A stretch of DNA of 64,000 nt from Bosea sp. OAE506 (lineage in GTDB: Bacteria > Pseudomonadota > Alphaproteobacteria > Rhizobiales > Beijerinckiaceae), in NCBI RefSeq assembly GCF_040546595.1, contig NZ_JBEPOB010000001.1, positions 3,597,001 through 3,661,000 of the forward strand, in the 5' to 3' direction. How positions within the stretch are numbered: the first letter of the stretch is position 1; each line of letters opens with the position of its first letter. Below the pieces are notes generated by a model. That model saw nothing but the letters and a program-made list of their open reading frames with translations, did not search any database and was not told the DNA's origin. Both the position numbers and the translations under genes were made by a program. Below are positions 1 to 6,771 of this stretch, in pieces.

Positions 1-174
1 CGGCACCCGAGAACACACAATAGGCGACCGAGCCCGCCATGGCCGCGAGCGCGGCGATCTTCTTGACAGGCAGACGCAGCGCCAGCGTCTGCGAGAGGGC
101 GAGCAGCGCCCGCACCAGCCAGAAGATGGTCCCGGCGGCCAACACCATGTGCAAGCCCGAGATCGAGACGATGT
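1..174 (-). pseudogene. comEC: comEC, downstream fragment (separated by element insertion)
   Basis: Read on the minus strand from 174 to 1, this piece encodes the beginning of the ComEC competence domain (SISGLHMVLAAG, then a membrane-spanning stretch) and runs off the window. ComEC forms the inner-membrane channel for DNA uptake in natural transformation. It continues the fragment at 8364-9272: joined across one copy of GACGATGT the reading frame runs GIYHIV-SISGLH without a gap. The gene is therefore split by the element rather than decayed, and precise excision would restore it. No promoter or start for this piece is visible inside the element. The rest of the gene lies outside the window, so its integrity cannot be judged. 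Confidence 0.88.
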
Positions 175-193
175 TAGATAGATATTGCCGGCA
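167..193. other. attL: left attachment site
   Basis: GACGATGT at 167-174 is shared with 8364-8371 at the other end of the element. Inside it lie GATAG (177-181) and TTGCCGGCA (185-193). The right end carries the same two motifs in inverted orientation (CTATC 8353-8357, TTGCCGGCA 8340-8348). Inverted arms around a short asymmetric core are what a large serine integrase attP site looks like. By symmetry the crossover lies inside GACGATGT, near AC. Confidence 0.8.
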
Positions 194-239
194 GCGATTC
201 CGATACGGTAGGCAAAGGCCATAAACCGGAGCCAATCCA

Positions 240-1850
240 TTGACCAATAAAGCATACTCATACACTCGAATTTCAAGTAAGCATCAACGGCAGGGCGTGG
301 GCATTGCACGCCAAATCGCAAACACGCAAGCATACTGCGCAAAAATGGGATTCGATCTCGACACTGAATTTCGCGACGACGGCCTGAGTGCTTATTCTGG
401 CAAGAACCGCAAGGGTGGTGAACTGCGCCGTCTGCTCGAATTGATCCAAGCCGGCCGGATCAAGAAGGGCGAGCATTTGATCATCGAAGCCGTTGACCGT
501 TTGTCCCGCGAGAATACCTTCACGGCCTTCACGCAGTTCTCGAACATCATCGCGGCTGGCGTGTCCATTCACACCACTAGCAACAGCGAGATTTACAGCG
601 CCGCCGAGCTTCAGGCCAATCCGGGCAAAATTTACATGCTCGTCGGCATGATGCAGATGGCCAACGACGAGAGCGCCAAAAAGTCCTTCCGTGGTGAGGC
701 GAACTGGAACTTCAAGCGGCAGGCGGCTGGCAGCCGGAAGATGACTTGCCGTGTTCCCGCGTGGATCGACGCCACCCGCGTCGATAAGGAGATCGTCTTC
801 AAGATCAATCCGGAGCGCGCGGCAGTCGTTAAAGACATCTTCGACATGTTCGTCGGCAAGGGCGGAATGGGGCGCGGCTCGATCGCTGCTCATCTGAACG
901 CTAAGGGCGTGAAGCCCTTCGGTAAGGCCAAGATGTGGCATGGCGGCACCGTGCAGAAGGTCACGGACAATCCGGCCGTGATCGGCCACCTGACGCCCAT
1001 GACGACCCTTGTCGATGAGGGCGATCCTCGCCGCCGTAAGCCTGCCGGCGAGGTCATCAAGAATTACTATGATCCGATCATCACCGAAGCTGTTTGGGTT
1101 CGCGCTCGCCAACAAGCTAGTGAGAGTTCCGTGACGCCGAAAAACAAGGGCGGCAGGCGCGGGACGGTTTTCAACAACCTCTTCAGCGGCCTTCCCTGCT
1201 GCGAAAATTGCGGCCAGCCCATGCGCTACAAGGATCGCGGCGTGCGCTCTTTCGTTGCGTTCCGTTGCTCGACGGATATCGAGACTAAGGGGAAGTGCAA
1301 CCCGACGCGCTTCCGCTACCGGGAGCTTGAGGACATCGCGATCACGCTCTTTCAGGGCATCAGGCTGACGCAGGAGAATGCTCCGGACGATCTCGAAGAG
1401 CGGATTGCGAACCTGAAGCTTCAGGAGGAGGCTGTTCGGAAAGGGATCGACGATATTGAAGCGGAACTCGACGGTGACACGACGGGAACCAAAATCCGGC
1501 TGATCGGAATGCGCACTGCAAAGCTCGCCGAGTTGCAGTCAGAGCGTCAGAAACTTGAAAGCGAGCAGGTCGCCCCCTTGGGGGACAGCCTCGCTGATGC
1601 GATGCGGGCCTTCGTCGATTTTCGGGCGACGACGGCAACTCTCGCCAACGAGGATCGTTTCCGGGCTCGCGCTGCCCTCAACCACGCGTTCAAAGCCCTG
1701 ATCGAGACGATGAGCTTCACGAACGACAATATCTGCAATGTGACGCTCAGGGATGGACAGAGGTTCGTCTTCGCTCCGCCAAATGTTGCGGTGGAGGGCG
1801 AACCGAAAGCCGGCCACGCGCGGCTGATCGCCTACAAGTTGGCGGCCTAA
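240..1850 (+). CDS. Large serine recombinase (integrase)
   Basis: 536 residues. It catalyses site-specific integration and excision by serine attack on DNA, and is the likely integrase of this element because it lies 65 bp from attL. The N-terminal resolvase domain (about 1-150) has YTRISSKHQ with the probable nucleophile Ser12 and a DRLSR motif near residue 86. A recombinase domain follows, then a zinc ribbon with a CxxC pair (CENC) and a second cysteine pair, then a charged coiled-coil-like region near 370-440, the usual large serine integrase order. The start is TTG at 240, supported by GGAG nine bases upstream; no better ATG lies before the catalytic serine. No recombination directionality factor was recognised, so control of excision is open. 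Confidence 0.93.
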   Translation: MTNKAYSYTRISSKHQRQGVGIARQIANTQAYCAKMGFDLDTEFRDDGLSAYSGKNRKGGELRRLLELIQAGRIKKGEHLIIEAVDRLSRENTFTAFTQFSNIIAAGVSIHTTSNSEIYSAAELQANPGKIYMLVGMMQMANDESAKKSFRGEANWNFKRQAAGSRKMTCRVPAWIDATRVDKEIVFKINPERAAVVKDIFDMFVGKGGMGRGSIAAHLNAKGVKPFGKAKMWHGGTVQKVTDNPAVIGHLTPMTTLVDEGDPRRRKPAGEVIKNYYDPIITEAVWVRARQQASESSVTPKNKGGRRGTVFNNLFSGLPCCENCGQPMRYKDRGVRSFVAFRCSTDIETKGKCNPTRFRYRELEDIAITLFQGIRLTQENAPDDLEERIANLKLQEEAVRKGIDDIEAELDGDTTGTKIRLIGMRTAKLAELQSERQKLESEQVAPLGDSLADAMRAFVDFRATTATLANEDRFRARAALNHAFKALIETMSFTNDNICNVTLRDGQRFVFAPPNVAVEGEPKAGHARLIAYKLAA

Positions 1851-1862
1851 CGCGCCGAAATC

Positions 1863-1891
1863 CGAGCGTCGGCTTTAATGGTCGACGCTCG
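1863..1891. repeat. Inverted repeat downstream of the integrase, possible terminator
   Basis: CGAGCGTCG (1863-1871) and CGACGCTCG (1883-1891) are perfectly complementary around an 11-base loop, 12 bases after the integrase stop. Only three T residues follow, so as a Rho-independent terminator it is weak. The stretch from 1892 to 2006 holds no convincing gene. Confidence 0.4.
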
Positions 1892-2006
1892 TTTAGGAGG
1901 CCCCCAGCGGCGTCTTATGACGAGCGCAGGTCCATCCGATACAAGAGCCTGCAAGGCCGCCCACGGCCCTCCTATCTGCCGAGCTTCGCCTCACATCGGC
2001 GATCTG

Positions 2007-2420
2007 CTAATCCCTCTTCACAACCTGCTCGCGCTTGGCCGCTACGAGGTCATCAACACGGTCGCGACGCTTCTCGTCACGCTGCGCAACCTTGGTGGCT
2101 TGCGCTGGCGTCAGCGGCTTCCGGGGGCCGACCGGCTCCGTGGGCTTTCGTGGCTTTCCAGCCTCTCCGAGCATCGTTTCTTTCAGCCGAGCCAACCGCT
2201 GCTCCAGCGCCGTCAGCCGGACAACAACATCCTCGCGACGCATGCGGGCAGCGCTTTCGTCCAAGCGGCCAGACCTGATGTCCACGAGGAGTTTGGCCAC
2301 GGCGGTGATTTCTCGGCGTAACAGATCGCGCGCTTCCTTCTGACGAATGAGTAGGCGGCGTTCGTCGTCCTGTTTGATCTTCAGATCGGCGACCAGCCAC
2401 GCATATATCGCGCTCGTCAC
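2007..2420 (-). CDS. Hypothetical protein, coiled-coil-rich
   Basis: 137 residues, family not recognised. The composition is strongly charged, with long helical, coiled-coil-like stretches at about residues 15-50 and 60-85, then a proline- and lysine-rich part (about 88-105) and a basic tail. No signal peptide or membrane segment is visible. It is the last gene of a three-gene minus-strand set starting at 3065, beginning 4 bp after the stop of the gene before it. This tight spacing is the main reason to believe it is real. A role in DNA binding or element maintenance is possible, but nothing in the sequence proves it. Confidence 0.55.
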   Translation of the reverse strand: MTSAIYAWLVADLKIKQDDERRLLIRQKEARDLLRREITAVAKLLVDIRSGRLDESAARMRREDVVVRLTALEQRLARLKETMLGEAGKPRKPTEPVGPRKPLTPAQATKVAQRDEKRRDRVDDLVAAKREQVVKRD

Positions 2421-2424
2421 GACA

Positions 2425-2751
2425 TCACCGCCCGGCCTGCATCAGCCCCAGATCGTCCAAGAGCCTGCGGATATCGCAAGCAGCGGCGCGCAACATCGTC
2501 AGCTTGTCGCCTTCCTGCATCGCGTTGATCGTGCGCCGGATGGGGTGAGCGTCGCGATCGTATCGGCAGTGCTGGACATCGAGAGCTATCCGGTCGGCTG
2601 TGTCGAGCAAGCGTTGGATTTCACCGATCATCTGCGCGCGGGTGTGGAGATGCGCGCCGCGGATGTGCTTGCGCTGCTCCTCTTCGCGCCCCCAGCGCCA
2701 GCCGGCAACGGCTCGCCGAACATCAGGCGGCAATCTGGACAACGCGCTCAT
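2425..2751 (-). CDS. Hypothetical protein in element operon
   Basis: 108 residues, helical and charged, with no recognised domain. It contains a region rich in Arg and His (RKHIRGAHLHTRAQM, about 27-41) and then amphipathic helices ending in DDLGLMQAGR. Its start codon overlaps the stop of the preceding gene by 4 bp (2748-2751), which suggests translational coupling, and the next gene follows after 4 bp. The three genes probably share one transcript and one purpose. No catalytic motif is visible. It could be an accessory protein of the integrase or of replication, but that is speculation from position only. Confidence 0.55.
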   Translation of the reverse strand: MSALSRLPPDVRRAVAGWRWGREEEQRKHIRGAHLHTRAQMIGEIQRLLDTADRIALDVQHCRYDRDAHPIRRTINAMQEGDKLTMLRAAACDIRRLLDDLGLMQAGR

Positions 2752-3065
2752 CGATCGGCCCGCGAAGTCTCATACATCGCACTGAAATCGCCGGTCATGT
2801 AAGCCTCGGCAAGGCGAAGACGGTCCTGAAGCTCTGCGAAAATCGGCTTCAGCGGTCGCGGCGCTGTCCGCTCGAACCAGTCGAGTCGGGCCTTCAGCCG
2901 CAGCGCGTGCTTTGGGCGAACACCCCGATGATAGCGATCTTTTCTGGCGAGGCCGGTCAGCCACTGATCGCCGACCCCCAGCATTGCGGTGAATTCCTTT
3001 TGCGTCCGAACGAAACCTCCAGATTTTAAAGTGTCGTATGTGCGTTTAAAATAATGCGGAGTCAC
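2748..3065 (-). CDS. Small helix-turn-helix-like protein
   Basis: 105 residues. The N-terminal half contains TQKEFTAMLGVGDQWLTGL (about residues 21-39), which has the spacing of a helix-turn-helix. The overall look, with an aromatic N-terminus and RLKARLDWFE in the middle, recalls small DUF6626-like proteins of alphaproteobacteria; this family call is tentative. The start is GTG at 3065 with AGGA about 11 bases upstream. It is the first gene of the three-gene minus-strand set and is divergent from the gene at 3129, with only 63 bp between them, so it may regulate both transcripts. Confidence 0.55.
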   Translation of the reverse strand: MTPHYFKRTYDTLKSGGFVRTQKEFTAMLGVGDQWLTGLARKDRYHRGVRPKHALRLKARLDWFERTAPRPLKPIFAELQDRLRLAEAYMTGDFSAMYETSRADR

Positions 3066-3087
3066 TGCTGTGATGGTATCCTGTCAG

Positions 3088-3093
3088 TATAAT
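3088..3093 (+). promoter_or_regulatory. Possible -10 box in divergent intergenic region
   Basis: A perfect TATAAT lies 36 bases upstream of the start at 3129, in an AT-rich gap between the divergent genes. No clear -35 box is present at 16-18 bp. On the other strand TTGACA is readable (complement of 3102-3107) but lacks a well-placed -10. Confidence 0.35.
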
Positions 3094-3128
3094 AAATAGT
3101 ATGTCAAAGTTTATTTATGAAGGCTCGA

Positions 3129-3476
3129 ATGAATTACCTTGATCCAATTATTCTACACATTCTCTCTTCCGAAATCGATAACCTGATTGCTCTGCGCAGC
3201 TTCAACAGCCACGGACAGGGGTTCTTTCCGTCGCGGGCGCACTCCAAGCGGCGCTATCTGACTGATGATGTCGAAGACCTTCTGGTTCTCGTTCGCGGCG
3301 AAGAGGACTGGGAGGCGTGGGTGCGCGTTGCCATCTGGGTGCCCAGCGATGGCGGCTCGCCCGAAATCTTTCGCCCTGCCACCTACTTCGCGATCGAAGA
3401 TTTTTCATCGAGCGATCCCGGCGAGCCGGGTTCCGGCCCGGCCTCGCGTGCGATCTCTTGGGCCAATTCGCTTTGA
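3129..3476 (+). CDS. Hypothetical protein upstream of Rep-like gene
   Basis: 115 residues, no family recognised. It has an N-terminal hydrophobic helix (about 4-20) and a stretch rich in acidic and aromatic residues (DDVEDLLVLVRGEEDWEAWVR) of unknown role. ATG 3129 is chosen over the in-frame ATG at 3117 because GAAGG lies just before it and nothing precedes 3117. Its stop overlaps the TTG at 3473 by three bases, which would couple it to the HUH-like gene. It may therefore be a partner of that protein. Coding status is moderately supported by the promoter-like TATAAT and the coupling. Confidence 0.5.
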   Translation: MNYLDPIILHILSSEIDNLIALRSFNSHGQGFFPSRAHSKRRYLTDDVEDLLVLVRGEEDWEAWVRVAIWVPSDGGSPEIFRPATYFAIEDFSSSDPGEPGSGPASRAISWANSL

Positions 3477-4057
3477 CCGCCCTCCCGAGAATTCTGGCGC
3501 TGGCCGAAACAAATTGGCTCAACGACCCGCGTCTCAACATGAGCGTGACCGTGACCCTCAAACAGTGCGTTCATTTCGATCGCGGAAAGGAATGGCTGAC
3601 AGCGGACAAAGCAGAAAATGCGGCCCGCAAGATGATGAACCGTATCCGTAAATCGATCGCGCGCAGAGGGGCCTTTCCGTTCGCCTGCTACCTACATTAC
3701 GGCGATGACAAGCGGTATCATCTACACATCATTATGATGTGTCCCGAACAAATGCCGCTCGATGAATTTAAACAGCGGCTCGAAACGGCGGCGAAAAATA
3801 ACAAGTGGACCTATGATCAATTTTACTACGCTGAACTCGCGACCGAGGACGCCCGTCGCGCCATGTTCCACTACTGCCAACTTGGTAGCCGCAAGAGTGG
3901 CGGAGATCGCGCGCAAATGCTCCACGAAGCGCCCGCGCCGGCTGGGAAACTAAAAAAGATCGACCCCGCCGAAGCGGGGCCGATTGGAGAAGCAAAGAAG
4001 CGGTCAACGCCGACCCGAGAGATAAGAGTATTGGTCGCGGCAGCAACCGCGCCTTAA
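3473..4057 (+). CDS. Possible HUH endonuclease / rolling-circle Rep-like protein
   Basis: 194 residues from TTG 3473; an alternative ATG at 3539 gives 172. The order of motifs resembles rolling-circle replication initiators: a beta strand SVTVTLKQ (motif I), then KRYHLHIIMM with His-hydrophobic-His (HUH, metal binding), then tyrosines in YDQFYYAEL and FHYCQLGSRKSG, either of which could be the DNA nucleophile. Known HUH Rep proteins nick one strand at an origin. The C-terminal 50 residues are charged and probably disordered, and they overlap a terminator of the other strand. The structured region at 4233-4348 downstream would be a candidate origin. The family call is from motif order only; no close relative is recognised. 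Confidence 0.45.
   Translation: MTALPRILALAETNWLNDPRLNMSVTVTLKQCVHFDRGKEWLTADKAENAARKMMNRIRKSIARRGAFPFACYLHYGDDKRYHLHIIMMCPEQMPLDEFKQRLETAAKNNKWTYDQFYYAELATEDARRAMFHYCQLGSRKSGGDRAQMLHEAPAPAGKLKKIDPAEAGPIGEAKKRSTPTREIRVLVAAATAP
3952..3984 (-). terminator. Rho-independent terminator for minus-strand transcript
   Basis: Read on the minus strand: ATCGGCCCCGC, loop TTCG, GCGGGGTCGAT, then CTTTTTT. The stem is 11 pairs with one G-U and is followed by six T residues (complement of 3952-3957). It lies inside the 3' end of the HUH-like gene and is active only for leftward transcription, so it implies a real minus-strand transcript, probably from the resolvase promoter or the small gene at 4004. Confidence 0.75.
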
Positions 4058-4195
4058 AATATAGATACACCGCAAGTAGGCGAACAGCGCTAGAGTCGTA
4101 AAATCGGCCGTATGGTCATTCACCGAAGTGTATTGTTTAAGCTCTTCCATCAGGAGATGCGATTTAAAGATTGCTTCACCTTGGTGTCGAATCAT
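4004..4195 (-). CDS. Small hypothetical protein
   Basis: 63 residues from ATG 4195, or 67 from a TTG at 4207. No family is recognised. The middle is hydrophobic (FTTLALFAYLRCIYIL, about 34-49) and could be one membrane helix; the tail is basic with a cysteine pair. No clear ribosome binding site precedes it. The main support is the terminator ending 20 bp downstream on the same strand, and that it fills otherwise unassigned DNA. It overlaps the last codons of the HUH-like gene on the other strand. It may be a chance frame inside the resolvase transcript. Confidence 0.3.
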   Translation of the reverse strand: MIRHQGEAIFKSHLLMEELKQYTSVNDHTADFTTLALFAYLRCIYILRRGCCRDQYSYLSGRR

Positions 4196-4232
4196 GTCAA
4201 AATTCAAAACTCAATACTCGAAGAACCTGTGA

Positions 4233-4348
4233 GTTGACGAGAGCGGGAGCGCCAGAGAGCGCGAAGTCAACGAACGAGGTCTGCGAAGCAGGCCTCCCCT
4301 CACTCTCCTTAAAATTCTTACTCCAGAAACGAAGGCGTCACGGACGCC
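4233..4348. repeat. Cluster of three stem-loops (candidate origin or structured RNA)
   Basis: First: GTTGAC (4233-4238) pairs with GTCAAC (4266-4271) and encloses GCGC/GCGC (4249-4252, 4259-4262). Second: GAGGTCTGC (4276-4284), loop GAA, GCAGGCCTC (4288-4296). Third: GGCGTC (4334-4339), loop ACG, GACGCC (4343-4348). No T-tract follows any of them, so they are not simple terminators. The region is non-coding and lies between the HUH-like gene and the resolvase operon. It could be a replication or nick site for the HUH protein, or a structured RNA. Confidence 0.5.
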
Positions 4349-4354
4349 ACCCGA

Positions 4355-4501
4355 TCACAAAAACCCGAGGGCGAAGCACGCAGCATCGCTCTCACTCATA
4401 TCGGCGACACAGCGATCGCCATCCAGCCGGCGAAACGAGATGCCGCGCTGATCGAGCCAGTCGATCGCGCCAGCAGATGCCGAAAAACGAATCGAGATCA
4501 C
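4355..4501 (-). CDS. Small hypothetical protein coupled to the resolvase
   Basis: 48 residues, family not recognised. GTG at 4501 lies 4 bases after the resolvase stop, with GGAG about 8 bases upstream, so it is well placed for coupled translation. The sequence is mixed polar and hydrophobic (IDWLDQRGISFRRLDGDR, then SESDAACFALGFL) and looks like a small folded protein rather than a chance frame. No membrane segment or signal is visible. It may act with the resolvase or simply share its transcript. Confidence 0.45.
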   Translation of the reverse strand: MISIRFSASAGAIDWLDQRGISFRRLDGDRCVADMSESDAACFALGFL

Positions 4502-4505
4502 CTGC

Positions 4506-5141
4506 TTACTCCGCTGCCTTCGCCGCCATGTCCTTCCTGATGCGTGCCAGAGTCGATCGTGACGCGCCAGTCGTCCTCTGGACCATGGTCCAGCTATGAC
4601 CGGCCGCCAGCAGCGCCGCGATGTCGGCATTGCGCTTTGTGTCAGCGGGGCGACCTTTCGGCACATAACCGCGCTGGACGGCTAATGCCAAACCTTGAGC
4701 CACGCGGCGGCGACGATCCTCATAGTCCTTTCGGGAAACAGCCGCGAGAGTGTCAAGCAGCATGGCATTGACCGCTTCGAACAGCCGCGCGGTGAATTCG
4801 TCCGGCTTGGCCTCGAACATCAGCCACGAGGTCGGCAGGTCGAGCGCGACGATGCGGACGCCCTTCTCGCGGATAAGCTCCTTCAGCTTTTCCCAATCTG
4901 ATGCCCGAAGGCGAGTTAGGCGGTCGATCTGCTCCAGCAGAATGATCGAATTGCCGCTCGCCCCGGCGTCTTCCAGCAAGCGCATAAGCTCGGGGCGATC
5001 CAACTTTGCACCGCTCTCGTTCTCCACATAGAAGGCCGCGATCTGCTGCCCGCGCTCCTCAGCGAAACGCAAAAGATCACTTCGCGCCCGCTGCGCATCC
5101 TGAGATTGGGTCGAGGCCCTCAAATATGCGCGGACGAACAT
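4506..5141 (-). CDS. Small serine recombinase (resolvase/invertase family)
   Basis: 211 residues, the usual length of the resolvase family. The catalytic domain begins YLRASTQSQDA with the probable nucleophile Ser10 and contains LLEQIDRLTRL. The C-terminal part (about 165-211) is a helix-turn-helix of the HTH_7 type (AALLAAGHSWTMVQRTTGAS) that would bind repeats. Such enzymes resolve multimers or cointegrates, or invert DNA. ATG 5141 follows a promoter-like region with two direct copies of GTTCGATTTGACT, which could be its res site and also its operator. It is distinct from the large integrase at 240, and a mobile element that needs dimer resolution when circular would use both. Confidence 0.9.
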   Translation of the reverse strand: MFVRAYLRASTQSQDAQRARSDLLRFAEERGQQIAAFYVENESGAKLDRPELMRLLEDAGASGNSIILLEQIDRLTRLRASDWEKLKELIREKGVRIVALDLPTSWLMFEAKPDEFTARLFEAVNAMLLDTLAAVSRKDYEDRRRRVAQGLALAVQRGYVPKGRPADTKRNADIAALLAAGHSWTMVQRTTGASRSTLARIRKDMAAKAAE

Positions 5142-5157
5142 CGCGGTCGCTCATTTA

Positions 5158-5220
5158 GTTCGATTTGACTAGTTCCATAATTAGCGGTTCGATTTGACTT
5201 GTCAATCCAATTTATCGAAC
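5158..5220 (-). promoter_or_regulatory. Resolvase promoter with repeats (candidate res/operator site)
   Basis: GTTCGATTTGACT occurs at 5158-5170 and 5187-5199, and an inverted partial copy ATCGAAC ends at 5220. TTGACTTGTCAA (5194-5205) is itself a palindrome. On the minus strand TTGACA (5200-5205) and TAATTA (5178-5183) are 16 bp apart and make a good sigma-70 promoter for the resolvase, with the repeats overlapping it. This fits autoregulation by resolvase binding. The DNA from 5221 to 5375 before ariA shows no clear promoter. Confidence 0.55.
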
Positions 5221-5375
5221 CAGTAAAACGCCACTTCGCGAACCGCATAGTTATCTGAACCACCCTCCTTGCCTGTCGCTCCTGTTCAAAATAGCTTCGG
5301 CAGCGCTGATTGCGGTCGCGAAAGCTTGTTAGCAGTCATTCAGAACAAGATATTAATATTCACCGAGAGCGCCAA

Positions 5376-6771
5376 ATGCAGCTACATAAATTTGTGATAG
5401 AAGGCTTGTTTGGCGACCGCCGAGTAAGTTTGCCTCTCGATCAGGGCTCTCTTGTTCTTGTCGGCCCGAATGGGTTAGGTAAAAAGCTCCGTTGCAAACA
5501 TATTTTATTATACAATGTCGCGGCAGTGGAAGAGACTGTCTGAATATAAATTCTCTCGAATTTACATATCTGTCGGAGACGAAGAATTTTCATTTACGAG
5601 AGAAGAAGTATCTGGATTTGACGCACTCAATCAATTGATGGAAAGCACAACGGGCCGGACCGGATCGATGGTGCGCAGACTTATCTCTAGCAACCTATTT
5701 GATAGTTTCGTCAAAGCATCAGCAATTCCATCTTCCGAACGGCGAAAATATGCTGCCGCCATGGATATGCCGATTGAGGAAGTTGCGCCATTTCAGCGCT
5801 TTTTGCTCCGCAAAATCACCTCCGAAGATGATCTCGTTGCGGCCCCAAGCGCAAAGCTCGAAAAGCGGCTCGCGGAGATTTTGCCCGCACGCGTGCTCTA
5901 TCTACCTACCTATCGACGCATCGAACGCGATATGCGCGAGGTATTCCCCGGCCTTGAAGAGCGATTTAAACGATATAGCGGTTCCGATGCCCTAATCGAG
6001 GTCGGGCGCTCTGGAAATTTTTATGTCGAACTCGTGAATTTTGGGATGGAAGATGTCAAGCGTGATATCAAGAAAGTCACGCAAGAATTGAGAGATTACT
6101 CTCTTGCTCAATATAACGATCTTTCCGGAAGTTATTTAAGAGATGTAATTCGCGGAAAAGCAGACAAATATAACGCGAAAGAAATAGCCAATCTCGATGA
6201 TGACGATATTAATGCGATTTTAGATCGCGTCAGTGAAGCGACCTTGCCTGTCGAGGACAAGACACTACTGCGAGCACGGATAAAGTCCATTCAGGCGCAA
6301 ACTAAAACTCAAACTAAAACCGAGGATAGATACCTAGCTCATTATTTTTCCCGACTGGTAGCTGTTACTGGAGAGATCGTCACGCGTGAGAGCCGGGTTG
6401 CTAGATTTATAGCTGTATGTAACGCCTACCTGAACCCAGCAAAAACTTTCAACTATAATGAAGTTACATCAGCCATTACGATTCTCGATGATCGTGGGAT
6501 TGAATTGGATTTGAGCGTTCTGTCCTCTGGTGAAAAACAAATTATATCGCTGTTTTCACATTTGTATCTCGAAGAATCTGGAAAGCGAGTTGTCATTATC
6601 GATGAGCCAGAATTGTCTCTATCTGTCCCATGGCAGAAGCGATTCTTGCTCGACATTATAAAAAGCTCGTCGTGCGAATTTCTATTGGCCGTTACTCATA
6701 GCCCATTCGTTTATGAAAACGACTTAAAATCTACCACTGTTGACCTCCGTAAGCTCACGGAGCGCTTTTAA
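5376..6771 (+). pseudogene. ariA: AriA-like AAA ATPase (PARIS-like), apparent frameshift in the P-loop
   Basis: If one A is removed from the run at 5481-5485 the frame gives 464 residues: Walker A GPNGLGKSS (about 31-38), ABC-type signature LSSGEKQ (about 382), Walker B RVVIIDEPELSLS, and a switch histidine in AVTHSPFVYEN. This is an OLD/SMC-like ATPase of the kind called AriA in PARIS, where it senses phage anti-restriction proteins and holds the effector AriB. ATG 5376 is preceded by GAGAG; an upstream in-frame start at 5310 lacks support. As read, translation stops at 5543, and a second open frame from 5515 would lack the P-loop. The gene overlaps ariB by one base (TAATG). Other genes here share the same type of error, so inactivation is uncertain. 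Confidence 0.8.

Noticed and set aside
4276..4296. Terminator at the GAGGTCTGC hairpin
   Set aside because: The stem is good, but no T-tract follows in either direction; it is treated as part of a structured region instead.
5158..5175. LexA box near the resolvase (GTTC ... GTTC)
   Set aside because: The spacing between the two GTTC copies is 10 bases, not 7, and the copies belong to a longer repeat.
5478..5489. Programmed frameshift at GGTAAAAAG in ariA
   Set aside because: The sequence resembles the dnaX slippery site, but it lacks the first A of the heptamer, and slippage there moves the frame by -1, while the ATPase needs +1. Five A residues are also short for transcript slippage.
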